Shown here piece by piece: positions 29,471 to 39,246 of a DNA stretch of 64,000 bases. Under the pieces are notes generated by a model. That model searched no databases, was not told where the DNA came from, and saw only the letters and a program-made list of their open reading frames with translations. The translations under genes were made by a program, and so were the position numbers. The DNA lies in assembly GCF_030161635.1 (NCBI RefSeq), contig NZ_BSUO01000001.1, forward strand, positions 3,267,199-3,331,198, written 5' to 3'. How positions within the stretch are numbered: the stretch's first letter is position 1; each line of letters opens with the position of its first letter. The stretch comes from Mobilicoccus caccae. GTDB taxonomy: Bacteria > Actinomycetota > Actinomycetes > Actinomycetales > Dermatophilaceae.

Positions 29471-30340
29471 GTGTCCAGGGAGCACACCGAGGGATTCGGT
29501 CCGCGGCCGGCCGGTCCACGTCAGGACCCGGCCACTCAGATGTCCAGGGCGAGGGCGGCGGTCCTCGAGCAACTGGGCCGTCACCCCGTGCCCACCACCG
29601 TCGGAGTGCTCGCCGCGGAGTGCGGTCAACACACCAACACCGTGCGGGAACACCTCGACGCGCTGTCCTCGGCGGGGCTGGTGGTGCGCACCACCGGACC
29701 GGCCAAGGGCCGAGGTCGCCCCGCGATCCGGTACGCCGCCGTCCCTCCCGAGGCAGTACGACCCCAGATGCGGCAGTACGTCAACCTCGTCGGCGCCCTG
29801 TCGGAGCAGATCGGCCGGGCGGTGCCCGACCCACGCGCCTTCGCGGTCGAGGCGGGTCGGCTCGTGCAGGAACAGGACGACACCCCCGAGGTCCCGGGCA
29901 TCAACGCCGCCGATTCCTCGCTCAAGCTCCTCACCGACCTGGGCTTCGATCCGCACGTGGACGATCCCGCCGTCGAGGGTGACGCGCCGCACGGCGACGA
30001 GACGGGAGTGGGCGAACCCGAGGGCGAGTCCGCGCCCGACGTGGAGCTACCGCAGGCCCCCGACACCCACGCCGTCGACCACGACGAGCACGGCCGCCCG
30101 ATCCTCAAGGTGCGACTGAGGGAGTGCCCGCTGCTCGAAGCGGCGCGGCGCAACCCCGACGTCGTGTGCTCGGTGCATCTGGGCGCGATCCTCGCCGCCT
30201 ACGAGTCCCGCGGTGAGCCGACCGAAGGCATCGACGTCGTTCCCTTCGCCGAGCCCGGCGCCTGCCTCGCCTACCTCCCGGTGTCGGGTCAGCACCCCGA
30301 CACCGCCACCGATCCCGGAGCCCCGACCGCCGATTCGTGA
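29471..30340 (+). CDS. HTH regulator with C-terminal cysteine cluster (SufR-like), beside nirK
   Basis: 289 residues from a GTG. A winged helix (about 25-95: AAVLEQLGRHPVP, NTVREHLDALSSAGLV, GRGRPAIRY) is followed by a helical region and an acidic linker (170-205). The C-terminal motif is C219-P-L-L-E-A-A-R-R-N-P, C233-S-V-H, then C265, matching the cysteine pattern of SufR-type regulators that bind an Fe-S cluster. It probably senses O2, NO or iron state. It precedes the nirK-like gene in the same direction (233 bp apart). A second such regulator lies beside narGHJI (55068), so the pair may jointly control denitrification. Cluster binding is inferred. Confidence 0.7.
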   Translation: MSREHTEGFGPRPAGPRQDPATQMSRARAAVLEQLGRHPVPTTVGVLAAECGQHTNTVREHLDALSSAGLVVRTTGPAKGRGRPAIRYAAVPPEAVRPQMRQYVNLVGALSEQIGRAVPDPRAFAVEAGRLVQEQDDTPEVPGINAADSSLKLLTDLGFDPHVDDPAVEGDAPHGDETGVGEPEGESAPDVELPQAPDTHAVDHDEHGRPILKVRLRECPLLEAARRNPDVVCSVHLGAILAAYESRGEPTEGIDVVPFAEPGACLAYLPVSGQHPDTATDPGAPTADS

Positions 30341-30573
30341 GACGGCGGGTGGTCGGTGATCGCCCCATCCCACGCCACCCGACAACCGCACTCACACACC
30401 TCGACGACGCCTCGTCCGGGCAACTTGTCTCGTGATGGGGTGCGTCGTGGTCGAGCGACCCGGAACGGTCTCCCCTACACCGCAGGACTCAGGTCCTCCA
30501 CCAGGTCAGCGCGTCACCTGATATTTTTACCCAGTAAGTCCGTGTTTATCTCTCAGGGTTGTCAGGGGTCCCC

Positions 30574-33294
30574 GTGTCACAGTCCGTCCGTCCACCGCGC
30601 GCCTGGGCCTGGCGCCACGCCCCGACCTTCGCCTGGCTCGCCATCTCGTTGGTCTTCACGGTCATCCACCCGTTCGTCGAGCGCGGCACCTGGCTGATCG
30701 TCCACGGCCTGCTGCTCGGCGCCCTCGGTCACGCGATCCTCGTCTGGTCGACCCACTTCACCCAGGCGCTGCTCAAGACGCCGGAACACCTCGATCCGCG
30801 CGCCCGTCAGACCGAGCGACTCATCGCCTACCACCTCGGCGTGGCCCTCGTCCTCACGGGCGTGGGCATCGGCCTGCCCGTCCTGACCGTCCCCGGAGCC
30901 GTGCTCGTCGGCGGCGCCGTGGCCTGGCACCTCATCGCCCTCATCACGCGGTTGCGCAAGGCCCTGCCCGGCCGCTTCACCGGCTCGGTCCACTACTACG
31001 TCGTCGCCGCCGCGATGCTGCCGATCGGGGCGACGTTCGGGGCCCTCCTCGCGCTCACGCCCGCCGGCCCCGCGCACAACCGCCTGCTGGCGGCCCACAT
31101 GGCGCTCAACGTGCTCGGCTGGATCGGGCTCACGCTCACCGGCACCCTCGTGACGTTCTGGCCCACCCTGCTGCGCGCCCGGATGCACGAGCGCGCCCAG
31201 CGTCGCGCGAACCGCGCTCTGCCCGTGCTGGTCTCGGGAATCGTGCTCGTGACCGCCGGAGCACTGCTGGGACGACACGAGCCCGTCATCGCCGGTCTGG
31301 CCGTCTACCTGCTCGGACTCACCTGGTGGGGTAGCGCGCTGGCGGCTCCGTGGCGCGCCCGCCCGCCGCGGGAGTTCGCCCCGTGGTCGGTCGCCGCCGC
31401 TCTGATGTGGCTCGTGGGTGGGCTGATCTGGCTCACCGCGTCGGTCTCGACGGAGGGCGGTCGCGCGTCGTTGGCGGCCGGCTACAACCCGTTGCTGTCG
31501 ATCCTCGTCGCCGGGGTCGCGGCGCAGGTCCTCATCGGCGCCCTCTCCTTCCTGCTGCCGGCGATCGGCGGTGGCGGCCCGGCCGTCGTCCGCGCGGCCG
31601 CCGCTCCCCTCGAGCGGTTCGCCACGACGCGGATCGTGCTGCTCAACGTCGGCCTCTTCCTCTGCCTGTTGCCGCTGCCGAGCGTCGCGCGCGTCGTCGT
31701 GTCGCTCATCGCCTGGGTAGCGTGGACCGCGTTCCTGCCCCTGGCCTGGCTCAGCCGGCGCGAGGCGGCACGCGTGCGCGCGCTGCCCGTGGCCGAGCGG
31801 AGCCCCGCTGCGAAGAGCACCGAAACGCCCGAGGCGGCGGTGGGTACGGCCCACCGCCCCGGGTGGTCGGCGCCGCAGTTCGCCGGGAGTCTCGCCGCGC
31901 TCGCCCTCGCGATCGCGACGGTCCTCGCGGCGGGTCAGGTCTCACCGGTCGCCTCCCCTTCCGCGAACGGTAGCGCCGCCACCGCCACCGCCTCGGGTGA
32001 AACGACGCGTGTCACCGTCGAGATGACCGCCGACATGCGGTTCGTCCCCGACTCCGTGGAGGTCCCGGCCGGCAACACGCTGGTCATCGAGCTGGTCAAC
32101 ACCGACACCACCACCCAGCATGACCTCGTGCTCGACACCGGCACCCGCAGCGAGCGGGTCGCTCCGGGCGGACGTTCGACGTTCGAGGCCGGCGTCATCA
32201 CCGGCGACGTCACGGGGTGGTGCGACCTCATCGGGCACCGCCAGGCCGGGATGACGTTCGCCATCAAGACCACCGGTGGTGCCTCGAGCACGAACCCGGA
32301 GGGCACGGTCGGCGCGACGCAGGCCGAACCGGCTCCGGGTGGTCACGCCGGGCACTCGGCCGCGGCGTCCGCCGGACCCACCGGCGCCGCCGCCGACCTC
32401 GACTTCGCCCGCAAGCCCGCCGCCGACTTCACGGCCCGCGACGCGGCGTTGCCGCCCCTGCCGAAGAGCAACGGACCCACCACCCACACGCTGACCATGC
32501 GGATGCAGGAGGTCGAACTCGAGGTCGCCCCCGGTGTCAGGCAGACCATGTGGACCTTCAACGGCACGGCCCCCGGCCCCACGCTGCACGGCCGGATCGG
32601 CGACGTCTTCGAGATCACGCTGATCAACGAGGGCACGATGGGCCACTCCGTCGACTTCCACGCCGGCGACGTCGCCCCCGACGCGCCGATGCGCACGATC
32701 CCGCCGGGTGAGTCCCTCGTGTACCGGTTCACCGCCAAGCGGGCGGGAATCTGGATGTACCACTGCGGAACCGCGCCGATGACCGCGCACATCGCCGCCG
32801 GGATGGCGGGCGCGGTCGTCATCGAACCCGAGGACCTGCCGGCCGTCGACCGTTCCTACGTCCTCACGCAGGCCGAGCTGTACCTGGGCGCCCAGGGCGG
32901 CGCGGTCGACACCGACAAGCTGGCCGCCGAGAAGCCGGACGCGGTCGCGTTCAACGGGTACGCCAACCAGTACGTGCACCGCCCGCTGCCGGCGAAGGTC
33001 GGCGAGACGGTCCGGTTCTGGGTGCTCGACATCGGCCCCAACCGCGCGACCTCGTTCCACGTCGTCGGCGGGCAGTTCGACACCGTCTGGCACGAGGGCG
33101 CCTACCTGCTGCGCGACGGCAAGGGCGCACTGAGCGACAGCAGCACCAACGGCAGTCAGGCCCTCGGGCTGCAGGCCGCCCAGGGCGGATTCGTCGAGAT
33201 GACCCCCGTCGAGGCGGGCCACTACGCCTTCGTCTCCCACGCGATGATCGACGCCGAACGCGGCGCGAAGGGCATCCTGCAGGTCACCGACTGA
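30574..33294 (+). CDS. nirK: Copper nitrite reductase fused to a cupredoxin and an N-terminal membrane domain
   Basis: 906 residues from the GTG at 30574 (AGGGG at 5-nt spacing; a TTG at 30559 is also possible). Residues about 15-440 form a domain of about 11 membrane helices. A linker leads to a cupredoxin (about 475-565) with a complete type 1 copper site: H516, C550, H555, M560. The NirK part (about 620-906) has type 1 ligands H691, C731, H739, M744, type 2 ligands H696, H730, H829, and the catalytic pair D694 and H802. It should reduce nitrite to NO on the outer face, with the cupredoxin passing electrons from the membrane. It could be electronically linked to quinol. Upstream is the SufR-like regulator. 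Confidence 0.85.
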   Translation: MSQSVRPPRAWAWRHAPTFAWLAISLVFTVIHPFVERGTWLIVHGLLLGALGHAILVWSTHFTQALLKTPEHLDPRARQTERLIAYHLGVALVLTGVGIGLPVLTVPGAVLVGGAVAWHLIALITRLRKALPGRFTGSVHYYVVAAAMLPIGATFGALLALTPAGPAHNRLLAAHMALNVLGWIGLTLTGTLVTFWPTLLRARMHERAQRRANRALPVLVSGIVLVTAGALLGRHEPVIAGLAVYLLGLTWWGSALAAPWRARPPREFAPWSVAAALMWLVGGLIWLTASVSTEGGRASLAAGYNPLLSILVAGVAAQVLIGALSFLLPAIGGGGPAVVRAAAAPLERFATTRIVLLNVGLFLCLLPLPSVARVVVSLIAWVAWTAFLPLAWLSRREAARVRALPVAERSPAAKSTETPEAAVGTAHRPGWSAPQFAGSLAALALAIATVLAAGQVSPVASPSANGSAATATASGETTRVTVEMTADMRFVPDSVEVPAGNTLVIELVNTDTTTQHDLVLDTGTRSERVAPGGRSTFEAGVITGDVTGWCDLIGHRQAGMTFAIKTTGGASSTNPEGTVGATQAEPAPGGHAGHSAAASAGPTGAAADLDFARKPAADFTARDAALPPLPKSNGPTTHTLTMRMQEVELEVAPGVRQTMWTFNGTAPGPTLHGRIGDVFEITLINEGTMGHSVDFHAGDVAPDAPMRTIPPGESLVYRFTAKRAGIWMYHCGTAPMTAHIAAGMAGAVVIEPEDLPAVDRSYVLTQAELYLGAQGGAVDTDKLAAEKPDAVAFNGYANQYVHRPLPAKVGETVRFWVLDIGPNRATSFHVVGGQFDTVWHEGAYLLRDGKGALSDSSTNGSQALGLQAAQGGFVEMTPVEAGHYAFVSHAMIDAERGAKGILQVTD

Positions 33295-33335
33295 GGATCG
33301 AACTCGGTCGCCCTCGCGAGGGTCGGTGAGCGTCG

Positions 33336-34010
33336 CTAGGCGGAGGCTCTCCGGGCCTCGAGGGCGGCCAGGACGAGGTCGAGGCCGAAGACGAACTCCT
33401 CCGGCGGGCCTTGACCGGCAGCGATGAGCGCCGCGGCGGATTCGTTGAGGTAGGGAAACTCCTCGGGCGGAAGCTGGGGCAGGAACACGTCCTCGGCCAT
33501 GGCCGCGAGTTCCTCGGCGGTGTCGAACGGCAGCCCGGCCTCCTGAAGGGCGAAACCGTAGACATAGCTGTCTAGCACCCAGTTGGCGTGCGTCGCCATC
33601 AGGACCGGGAAGCCGGCCTTGCGCAGGCACGCCAGGACCGCTTCGTGGTGGCGGAGGTTGGCCGGCCCCGGCGACGTCCGCGACTCCATCAGGCCCAGCG
33701 CCCAGGGGTGTCGCGCGAGAACCTGGCGCGCCGAGACCGCCCGCTGTCGCATCGCCGACTGCCAGTCGGTGTCATCGGGCGGGAGCTCGATCTCCTCGAA
33801 CACGACGTCGATCATGGCGTCCAGCAGCTCGTCCTTGTTCGCCACGTAGTGGTAGAGCGACATCGCCCCCGCGCCGAGCTCGCCGGCCAGCCGGCGCATG
33901 CTCAGCCCGTCGACCCCCTCACGGTCGGCGAGCCGGATCGCCTCGGCCACCACCCGCTCCTTGCTCAGCCCCGCGTCCGACGCGGTCTGGCGTGGGTTGC
34001 TCACAGGCAC
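33336..34010 (-). CDS. TetR-family regulator
   Basis: 224 residues. The N-terminal HTH is LSKERVVAEAIRLADREG, then LSMRRLAGELGAGAMSLYHYV with NKDELLDAMID, the TetR DNA-binding pattern. The C-terminal part (HPWALGLMESR, HANWVLDSYVYGFALQEA) is of the tetracycline-repressor C-terminal type and binds an unknown small molecule. It is divergent from the oxidoreductase gene at 34134, and three CGTACG-type sites lie between, so it probably represses both. Confidence 0.88.
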   Translation of the reverse strand: MPVSNPRQTASDAGLSKERVVAEAIRLADREGVDGLSMRRLAGELGAGAMSLYHYVANKDELLDAMIDVVFEEIELPPDDTDWQSAMRQRAVSARQVLARHPWALGLMESRTSPGPANLRHHEAVLACLRKAGFPVLMATHANWVLDSYVYGFALQEAGLPFDTAEELAAMAEDVFLPQLPPEEFPYLNESAAALIAAGQGPPEEFVFGLDLVLAALEARRASA

Positions 34011-34036
34011 CGTCCTCCTTGCTCACGCGAACGTGG

Positions 34037-34097
34037 TTGACACTCGTACGGCGTACGGCCATAGTACGACGTACGACCGCAATCGTACGCCGTACGA
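34037..34097 (+). promoter_or_regulatory. Promoter with three CGTACG-type operators
   Basis: TTGACA (34037-34042) and CATAGT (34060-34065) are 17 bp apart. CGTACGGCGTACG (34045-34057) fills the spacer, a second site with GTACGACGTACGA lies at 34064-34076, and TCGTACGCCGTACGA at 34083-34097. All are near-palindromes of CGTAC-N3-GTACG type spaced 19 bp apart. A TetR dimer bound here would block the oxidoreductase promoter and regulate its own gene. Confidence 0.7.
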
Positions 34098-34133
34098 GCC
34101 AGCGAGTCCGTCGAGGACGTGAGGAGGCTTCCT

Positions 34134-35174
34134 GTGGAAGCCGAACAGCGATCGAATCCCGGAGCACGCCTGGTGCCGGGGGCGAGTCCCGCCCGGTCGG
34201 CGACGATGCGGGCCGCCGTCCATCAGCGCTACGGCCCGCCGTCCGTGCTGGAGTCGTCCCGGATCGGGATACCGCAGCCGGGGCCCGGGGACGTGCTCGT
34301 CCAGGTGGGCGCGGCGGCGGTCCACATCGGCGACTACTTCGTCCTCACCGGTGAGCCGTACGTACTGCGCCTGGCCTTCGGGCTCCGCCGGCCACGCCAC
34401 GGCATCCCCGGCCGCGACCTCGCCGGCGTGGTCGCGGCGGTCGGCAAGGACGTCACCACATGCCGCCCCGGCGACGAGGTGTTCGGCTGGAGCACGACCG
34501 GAACGCTCACGGAGTACGCCTGCGTCCCGGCCGACCACCTCGTACCGGTGCCGGCCGACCTGTCGGTCGTGAGCGCGGCCGCGGTGGCCACGTCGGGCCT
34601 GACGGCGTTGCAGGCCCTGCGCGATATCGCCGGCGTCCGACCGGGTCAGAGCGTGCTGATCACGGGCGCGTCGGGCGGCGTGGGCTCCTTCGCCGTCCAG
34701 ATCGCCACGGCGTTCGGCGCCGAGGTGACGGGGGTGTGCAGCACGCGCAACGTCGACCTGGTCCGCTCCCTCGGTGCCGACCACGTCGTCGACTACACGC
34801 AGACCGACTTCACCTGCAGCGACACGCGCTACGACGTCATCCTCGACAACGTCGAGGCCCGGCCCTTGGCGGCGACCCGCCGAGCGCTGACGCCCACCGG
34901 CACCCTCATCCCCAACAGCGGGCGCGGTGGCCGCGTGCTCGGCCCCCTCGGTCGGATCGTCACGGCACGAGTGCTGTCGGTGTTCACCCGTCAGCGGCTG
35001 AAGCCCCTCCTGTCGGTCGAGAAACGCCAGGACCTGCTCACGTTGGCCGACCTGATCGCGACCGGGCAGGTCACACCGCTCATCGACCGCACCTATCCCC
35101 TCGACGAAGCCGCCGACGCCCTCCGCTACGTCGGGGCCGGACACACCCGAGGAAAAGTCGTCGTCACCCTCTGA
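34134..35174 (+). CDS. NAD(P)-dependent MDR alcohol dehydrogenase/quinone reductase-like protein
   Basis: 346 residues from the GTG at 34134, chosen because GAGGAGG is 6 nt before; a GTG at 34119 is in frame but lacks this site. The core starts near MRAAVHQRYG. Nucleotide-binding motif: LITGASGGVGSFAVQIA. No structural zinc Cys cluster is seen, and it resembles the group including reticulon-4-interacting protein homologues. Divergent TetR control and the strong operators suggest induction by a toxic compound. The substrate is unknown. Confidence 0.85.
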   Translation: MEAEQRSNPGARLVPGASPARSATMRAAVHQRYGPPSVLESSRIGIPQPGPGDVLVQVGAAAVHIGDYFVLTGEPYVLRLAFGLRRPRHGIPGRDLAGVVAAVGKDVTTCRPGDEVFGWSTTGTLTEYACVPADHLVPVPADLSVVSAAAVATSGLTALQALRDIAGVRPGQSVLITGASGGVGSFAVQIATAFGAEVTGVCSTRNVDLVRSLGADHVVDYTQTDFTCSDTRYDVILDNVEARPLAATRRALTPTGTLIPNSGRGGRVLGPLGRIVTARVLSVFTRQRLKPLLSVEKRQDLLTLADLIATGQVTPLIDRTYPLDEAADALRYVGAGHTRGKVVVTL

Positions 35175-35235
35175 CGACGGCACCGACCAGAACGACCCGG
35201 GCCGTGCCTGTGTACGCCCGGACCTCCCGCCATTC

Positions 35236-35269
35236 GACCGGAGGGACAGCCACTCTCGAAAGAAGACCG
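35236..35269 (+). repeat. Leader repeat copy 1
   Basis: 34-nt leader containing GGAGGGACAGCCACTCTCGA directly before the ATG at 35270. It matches 35784-35817 with about four mismatches, marking a duplicated 5' region. It may hold the ribosome binding site. Confidence 0.5.
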
Positions 35270-35764
35270 ATGCCCAGCCGACCGACCACCCCGAACCTGC
35301 TCGACGACCCGCCGATCCCCGTGCAGGCCAAGCTCGCCGCCGCATGGACCAGCTTCTTGTTCCTGTACGTCTACGTGGACATCCTCGCCTTCTACAAGCC
35401 CGGCACCGTCAGCGACATCCTCGTCGGCGTCGTCTGGGAGTTCGACATCACCCAGACCTGGGCGCTCACCGCGCTGACCCTCCTGGCGATCCCCATCGTC
35501 ATGGTCATGCTGTCGATGGCGCTGCCCGCCCGGGCCAACCGCATCACGAACCTCGTCGTGGCCTCGATCCAGGTCCCCTTCGCGGCCTTCAACGCGGTGG
35601 GCCAGGTGGGCGAGTCCTGGATGTACTTCTACGTCATCGGCGTCGCGCTCGAACTGATCATTCTCGCCTTCATCCTGCGGACCGCGTGGACCTGGCCCCG
35701 CACCGCACCGTCGGCGACCATGCCGACCAGCCGGGCGGCCGATCGCGCCCAGCAGCGAGCATGA
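35270..35764 (+). CDS. DUF6326-like small membrane protein
   Basis: 164 residues, four helices. WTSFLFLYVYVDILAFYKPG, then ALTALTLLAIPIVMVMLSMAL, QVPFAAFNAVGQVGESWMY, and GVALELIILAFILRTAWTW show the pattern of DUF6326 membrane proteins. Function unknown. The start follows the leader repeat. In the same frame the upstream reading also shows GGTATLERRP, related to the next gene's GGTATLDRTP, so a longer form beginning at a GTG near 35203 cannot be excluded. Its stop overlaps the next ATG. Confidence 0.65.
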   Translation: MPSRPTTPNLLDDPPIPVQAKLAAAWTSFLFLYVYVDILAFYKPGTVSDILVGVVWEFDITQTWALTALTLLAIPIVMVMLSMALPARANRITNLVVASIQVPFAAFNAVGQVGESWMYFYVIGVALELIILAFILRTAWTWPRTAPSATMPTSRAADRAQQRA

Positions 35765-36506
35765 ACACCCACGGACAGTCCCCGATCGGAGGGACAGCCA
35801 CACTCGACAGAACACCGCTCACCCCCACCGGGAACGGATCGTCGGCGCGACGGCGATCACGCTGGCAGCGTCCTTGCTGATCCAGAACGCGGTGGTGATC
35901 TGGGTCGGAGCACCCGCCTTCGGGGACCCGATCGATGACGTCCTCGCCTTCCATGCCGAGCACCGGGTCGCGGTCTCGATCGCGGTCGGCCTCGAGACCC
36001 TCAACCTGCCACTGCTGCTCGGGTTCGTCACCGGCCTCCACGGACTGGTCGGGCGTCGTGGGGGTGCGGGCGCGGACTCCTCACGCCTCGCGGTGGCCGC
36101 GGCCGCGACTCTCTCGGCGGCCTACGCGCTCTACGCCGTCCTGTGGATCGGAGTCGTGCTGTCCGCCGCCGACCTCACCGAGCCGAGCCCGGCGTTCGAG
36201 CTCACCTGGCAGCTGCATGCAGCGGCGTTCGCGCTGACGTTGCCGGCGCTCGGCGCCACCTTCATCGGCGCTGCGCTGGCGGCGAGTGCGAGCGCGCTGA
36301 CGCCCCCGTGGCAGCGTCTGCTCGGCCTGGTCGGCGGCGGCCTGCTGATCGCCGCCGGAGCAGCCGCCGTCGCCATCGCGGACGGTTCGCCGCTCCTGTT
36401 CGTGGGGATGCCCGGCGTCGCCGCCTGGCTCGTGTGGCTGTTCGCGATCGGCGTCCGGCTGGTGCGCGCTCGCACGGGCGACCGCCTCGAGAACGCCTCG
36501 ACCTGA
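35761..36506 (+). pseudogene. Membrane protein of unknown function (one -1 frameshift near the N-terminus)
   Basis: 248 residues if repaired. An ATG at 35761 overlaps the previous stop (ATGA) and reads MNTHGQSPIGGTATLDRTPL. After about 23 codons the frame must shift to give RERIVGATAITLAASLLIQ, the first helix; one extra C in ACCGGG (about 35830-35835) restores it. From there six or seven helices run to 36506 (for example [42 protein letters not shown]). Without repair the longest reading starts at a TTG at 35874 inside the first helix. Resembles small actinobacterial multi-helix proteins; no function can be given. Confidence 0.55.
35784..35817 (+). repeat. Leader repeat copy 2
   Basis: Near-copy of 35236-35269. 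Here it lies inside the first codons of the gene at 35761 instead of in front of a start codon. Confidence 0.5.
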
Positions 36507-36570
36507 CCGCCGCGGGTCAGGCGGGCTGTGCACTGCCCGGTCTGCCCTGCCCGCACCTAGACTCGCCCGC

Positions 36571-38274
36571 ATGGGCACTTCCTCCACTCCCGACATCAAG
36601 CCCCGCTCCCGGCAGGTCACCGACGGGCTCGAAGCGACGGCCGCCCGCGGCATGCTGCGGGCGGTCGGCCTCGGGGACGAGGACTTCGCCAAACCCCAGA
36701 TCGGCGTCGCGAGCTCGTGGAACGAGATCACCCCCTGCAACCTCTCGCTCGACCGCCTCGCCAAGAAGGCGAAGGAGGGCGTGCACGCCGCCGGCGGCTA
36801 CCCGCTGGAGTTCGGCACGATCTCCGTCTCCGACGGCATCTCCATGGGTCATGAGGGGATGCACTACTCGCTCGTCAGCCGCGACGTCATCGCCGACTCC
36901 GTCGAGACCGTCATGATGGCCGAACGCCTCGACGGATCGGTGCTGCTCGCCGGTTGCGACAAGTCCGAGCCCGGCATGCTCATGGCCGCCGCGCGCCTGA
37001 ACCTGGCCAGCGTCTACGTCTACGCGGGCTCGATCATGCCCGGCCGTGCCCGCCTGTCCACCGGTGAGGACCGCGAGGTGACGATCATCGACGCCTACGA
37101 GGCCGTCGGTGCCTGCGCCAGCGGACTCATGTCCCGCGACGACGTCACCGCCATCGAGAAGGCGATCTGCCCGGGTGAGGGCGCGTGCGGCGGTTTCTAC
37201 ACCGCGAACACCATGGCGTCCGTCGCCGAGGCCATGGGCATGTCGCTGCCGGGGTCCGCCGCGCCGCCCGCCGTCGACCGCCGGCGCGACGCCGCCGCGT
37301 TCGCCGCCGGTGAGGCCGTGGTCGAACTCCTGCGCCAGGGCATCACCGCGCGGGACATCATGACCAGGGAGGCGTTCGAGAACGCGATCGCCGTGGTCAT
37401 GGCGTTCGGCGGCTCCACCAACGCGGTGCTCCACCTGCTGGCGATGGCTCACGAGGCCGACGTCGACCTCGAACTCGCCGACTTCGAGCGGTTGAGCCGC
37501 ACGGTGCCGCACCTCGCGGACGTCAAGCCCTTCGGCCGTTACGTGATGACCGACATCGACCGGGTGGGCGGCGTGCCCGTCGTCATGAAGGAGCTCGACG
37601 AGGCGGGCCTGCTGCACCGCGACTGCATGACCGTCACCGGCCGCACCGTCGCCGAGAACCTCGAGGCGCTCGGCCCCCGCGACCCGGACGGCGCGGTAAT
37701 CCACCCCATCTCCACCCCGATCTCCCCGCGCGGCGGCATCACGATCCTGCACGGCTCGCTGGCCCCCGAGGGGTCGGTGGTGAAGTCGGCCGGCTTCGAG
37801 TCCGACGTGTTCGAGGGCACCGCCCGCGTGTTCGAGCGCGAACGCGGCGCGCTGGACGCCCTCGAGGACGGCACGATCACCGACGGCGACGTGGTGGTCA
37901 TCCGCTACGAGGGGCCCAAGGGCGGCCCCGGCATGCGGGAGATGCTCGCGATCACCGGCGCCATCAAGGGGGCGGGTCTCGGCAAGACGGTCCTGCTGCT
38001 CACGGACGGCCGGTTCTCCGGCGGCACCACGGGCCTGTGCGTGGGGCACGTGGCCCCCGAGGCCTCCGACGGCGGCCCCATCGCCCTCGTCCGCGACGGC
38101 GACCGCATCCGCCTCGACGTCGCCTCCGGCACCCTCGACCTGCTGGTCGACGGTGAGGAACTCTCGGAGCGGCGCGCGCAGTGGACGCCGATCGCGCCGC
38201 GGTTCACCACGGGCGTGCTGGGCAAGTACCAGAAGCTCGTCCAGTCCGCCTCGCGCGGAGCGATCCTGGAGTAG
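36571..38274 (+). CDS. ilvD: Dihydroxyacid dehydratase, short (567-residue) form
   Basis: 567 residues, intact. Cysteines for the Fe-S cluster lie in [11 protein letters not shown] and [30 protein letters not shown] and [13 protein letters not shown] are also conserved. This shorter type is the common actinobacterial and [2Fe-2S] plant-like form. It makes the keto acids for branched-chain amino acids. The window has a second, longer copy at 16928 with a different cysteine arrangement, so the organism may use two isoenzymes with different cluster types. It stands alone, not with other ilv genes. Confidence 0.93.
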   Translation: MGTSSTPDIKPRSRQVTDGLEATAARGMLRAVGLGDEDFAKPQIGVASSWNEITPCNLSLDRLAKKAKEGVHAAGGYPLEFGTISVSDGISMGHEGMHYSLVSRDVIADSVETVMMAERLDGSVLLAGCDKSEPGMLMAAARLNLASVYVYAGSIMPGRARLSTGEDREVTIIDAYEAVGACASGLMSRDDVTAIEKAICPGEGACGGFYTANTMASVAEAMGMSLPGSAAPPAVDRRRDAAAFAAGEAVVELLRQGITARDIMTREAFENAIAVVMAFGGSTNAVLHLLAMAHEADVDLELADFERLSRTVPHLADVKPFGRYVMTDIDRVGGVPVVMKELDEAGLLHRDCMTVTGRTVAENLEALGPRDPDGAVIHPISTPISPRGGITILHGSLAPEGSVVKSAGFESDVFEGTARVFERERGALDALEDGTITDGDVVVIRYEGPKGGPGMREMLAITGAIKGAGLGKTVLLLTDGRFSGGTTGLCVGHVAPEASDGGPIALVRDGDRIRLDVASGTLDLLVDGEELSERRAQWTPIAPRFTTGVLGKYQKLVQSASRGAILE

Positions 38275-38319
38275 ATCACGGCCTTGCCCGGCGCCGCCCG
38301 CAGGTGACAGAGTCGGTGA

Positions 38320-39189
38320 ATGCAGGAGAGCACGATCACCGTGACCAGCCGAGACGGCATCGATCTTCACGTGTATCGGTGGGCGCCCGAGGGCGAACCC
38401 CGCGCCGTCGTCCAGATCCAGCACGGGCTGGCCGAACACGCTGCCCGTTACCGCCGTTTCGCCGAGGCGCTGACGGCAGCCGGCTACCTGGTCTACGCAC
38501 CGGACGCGCGTGGTTCGGGCCTGACCGCTGCCGGTGACTACGGCGCCTGGGGCGCCGACGGCTGGGCGGGGTGGGTCGACGATGTCGACGCACTGCATCG
38601 ACGTCTTCGCGAGGACGATCCCGGCCTGGACGTCGCACTGTTCGGGCACTCGATGGGCTCGTTCGCCTCGCAGCAGTACCTGCTCGATCACGCCGACGAC
38701 GTGCAGGCCGTGATCCTGTCGGGTACCGGTGATCCGGAGGTCATCGCCGCCATGCTCGGCTCCGACGCCCCGGCCGACCTCAGCGTCTTCAACGCGCCCT
38801 TCGAGCACCGCACCGGATTCGAGTGGCTCTCCCGCGACGAGGCCGAGGTCGACGCCTACGTGGCCGACCCGATGTGCGGATGGGCCGCGCCGTCACCGGC
38901 CGGGATGGGCTCACTCGCGCGTGCCGCCGGCACCGAGGCGCTCGCCGCGATCCGGCCGGATCTCCCCGTGCTGTTGATCTCCGGACACGACGACCCGGTC
39001 GGCGGTGAGAAGGGCGACGGCGTGGAGACGGTCGCGAAGCGCTACTCCGACGCCGGGCTTCGCGATGTCGAGGTGCACCTCTACCCCGGGGCGCGGCACG
39101 AGGTGCTCAACGAGACGAACCGCGACGAGGTCACCGCCGACGTCCTGGCCTTCCTCGACCGGACCGTGGGGGCAGGCCGCCCGGCGTGA
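38320..39189 (+). CDS. Alpha/beta hydrolase, monoacylglycerol-lipase-like
   Basis: 289 residues. IQHGLAEHAARYRRFAEAL is the oxyanion-hole region of the Hydrolase_4 group, and FGHSMGSFASQQY carries the nucleophile Ser. The acid is probably the Asp in SGHDDPVGG, and the His lies in YPGARHEVLNETNRDEV. The set is complete. Members split monoglycerides or lysophospholipids. No signal peptide, so it is cytoplasmic. A GTG at 38341 is an alternative start. It is followed by the convergent PCMT gene. Confidence 0.85.
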   Translation: MQESTITVTSRDGIDLHVYRWAPEGEPRAVVQIQHGLAEHAARYRRFAEALTAAGYLVYAPDARGSGLTAAGDYGAWGADGWAGWVDDVDALHRRLREDDPGLDVALFGHSMGSFASQQYLLDHADDVQAVILSGTGDPEVIAAMLGSDAPADLSVFNAPFEHRTGFEWLSRDEAEVDAYVADPMCGWAAPSPAGMGSLARAAGTEALAAIRPDLPVLLISGHDDPVGGEKGDGVETVAKRYSDAGLRDVEVHLYPGARHEVLNETNRDEVTADVLAFLDRTVGAGRPA

Positions 39190-39246
39190 GCACGAGAGAC
39201 CGACACTCACGACCGGTGAGCCGAGGCGGCTGAGACGGGTCGGCTC

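Noticed and set aside
34119..34133. GTG at 34119 as start of the MDR oxidoreductase
   Set aside because: The sequence GAGGAGG at 34121-34127 would then be coding. It is better used as the ribosome binding site for the GTG at 34134.
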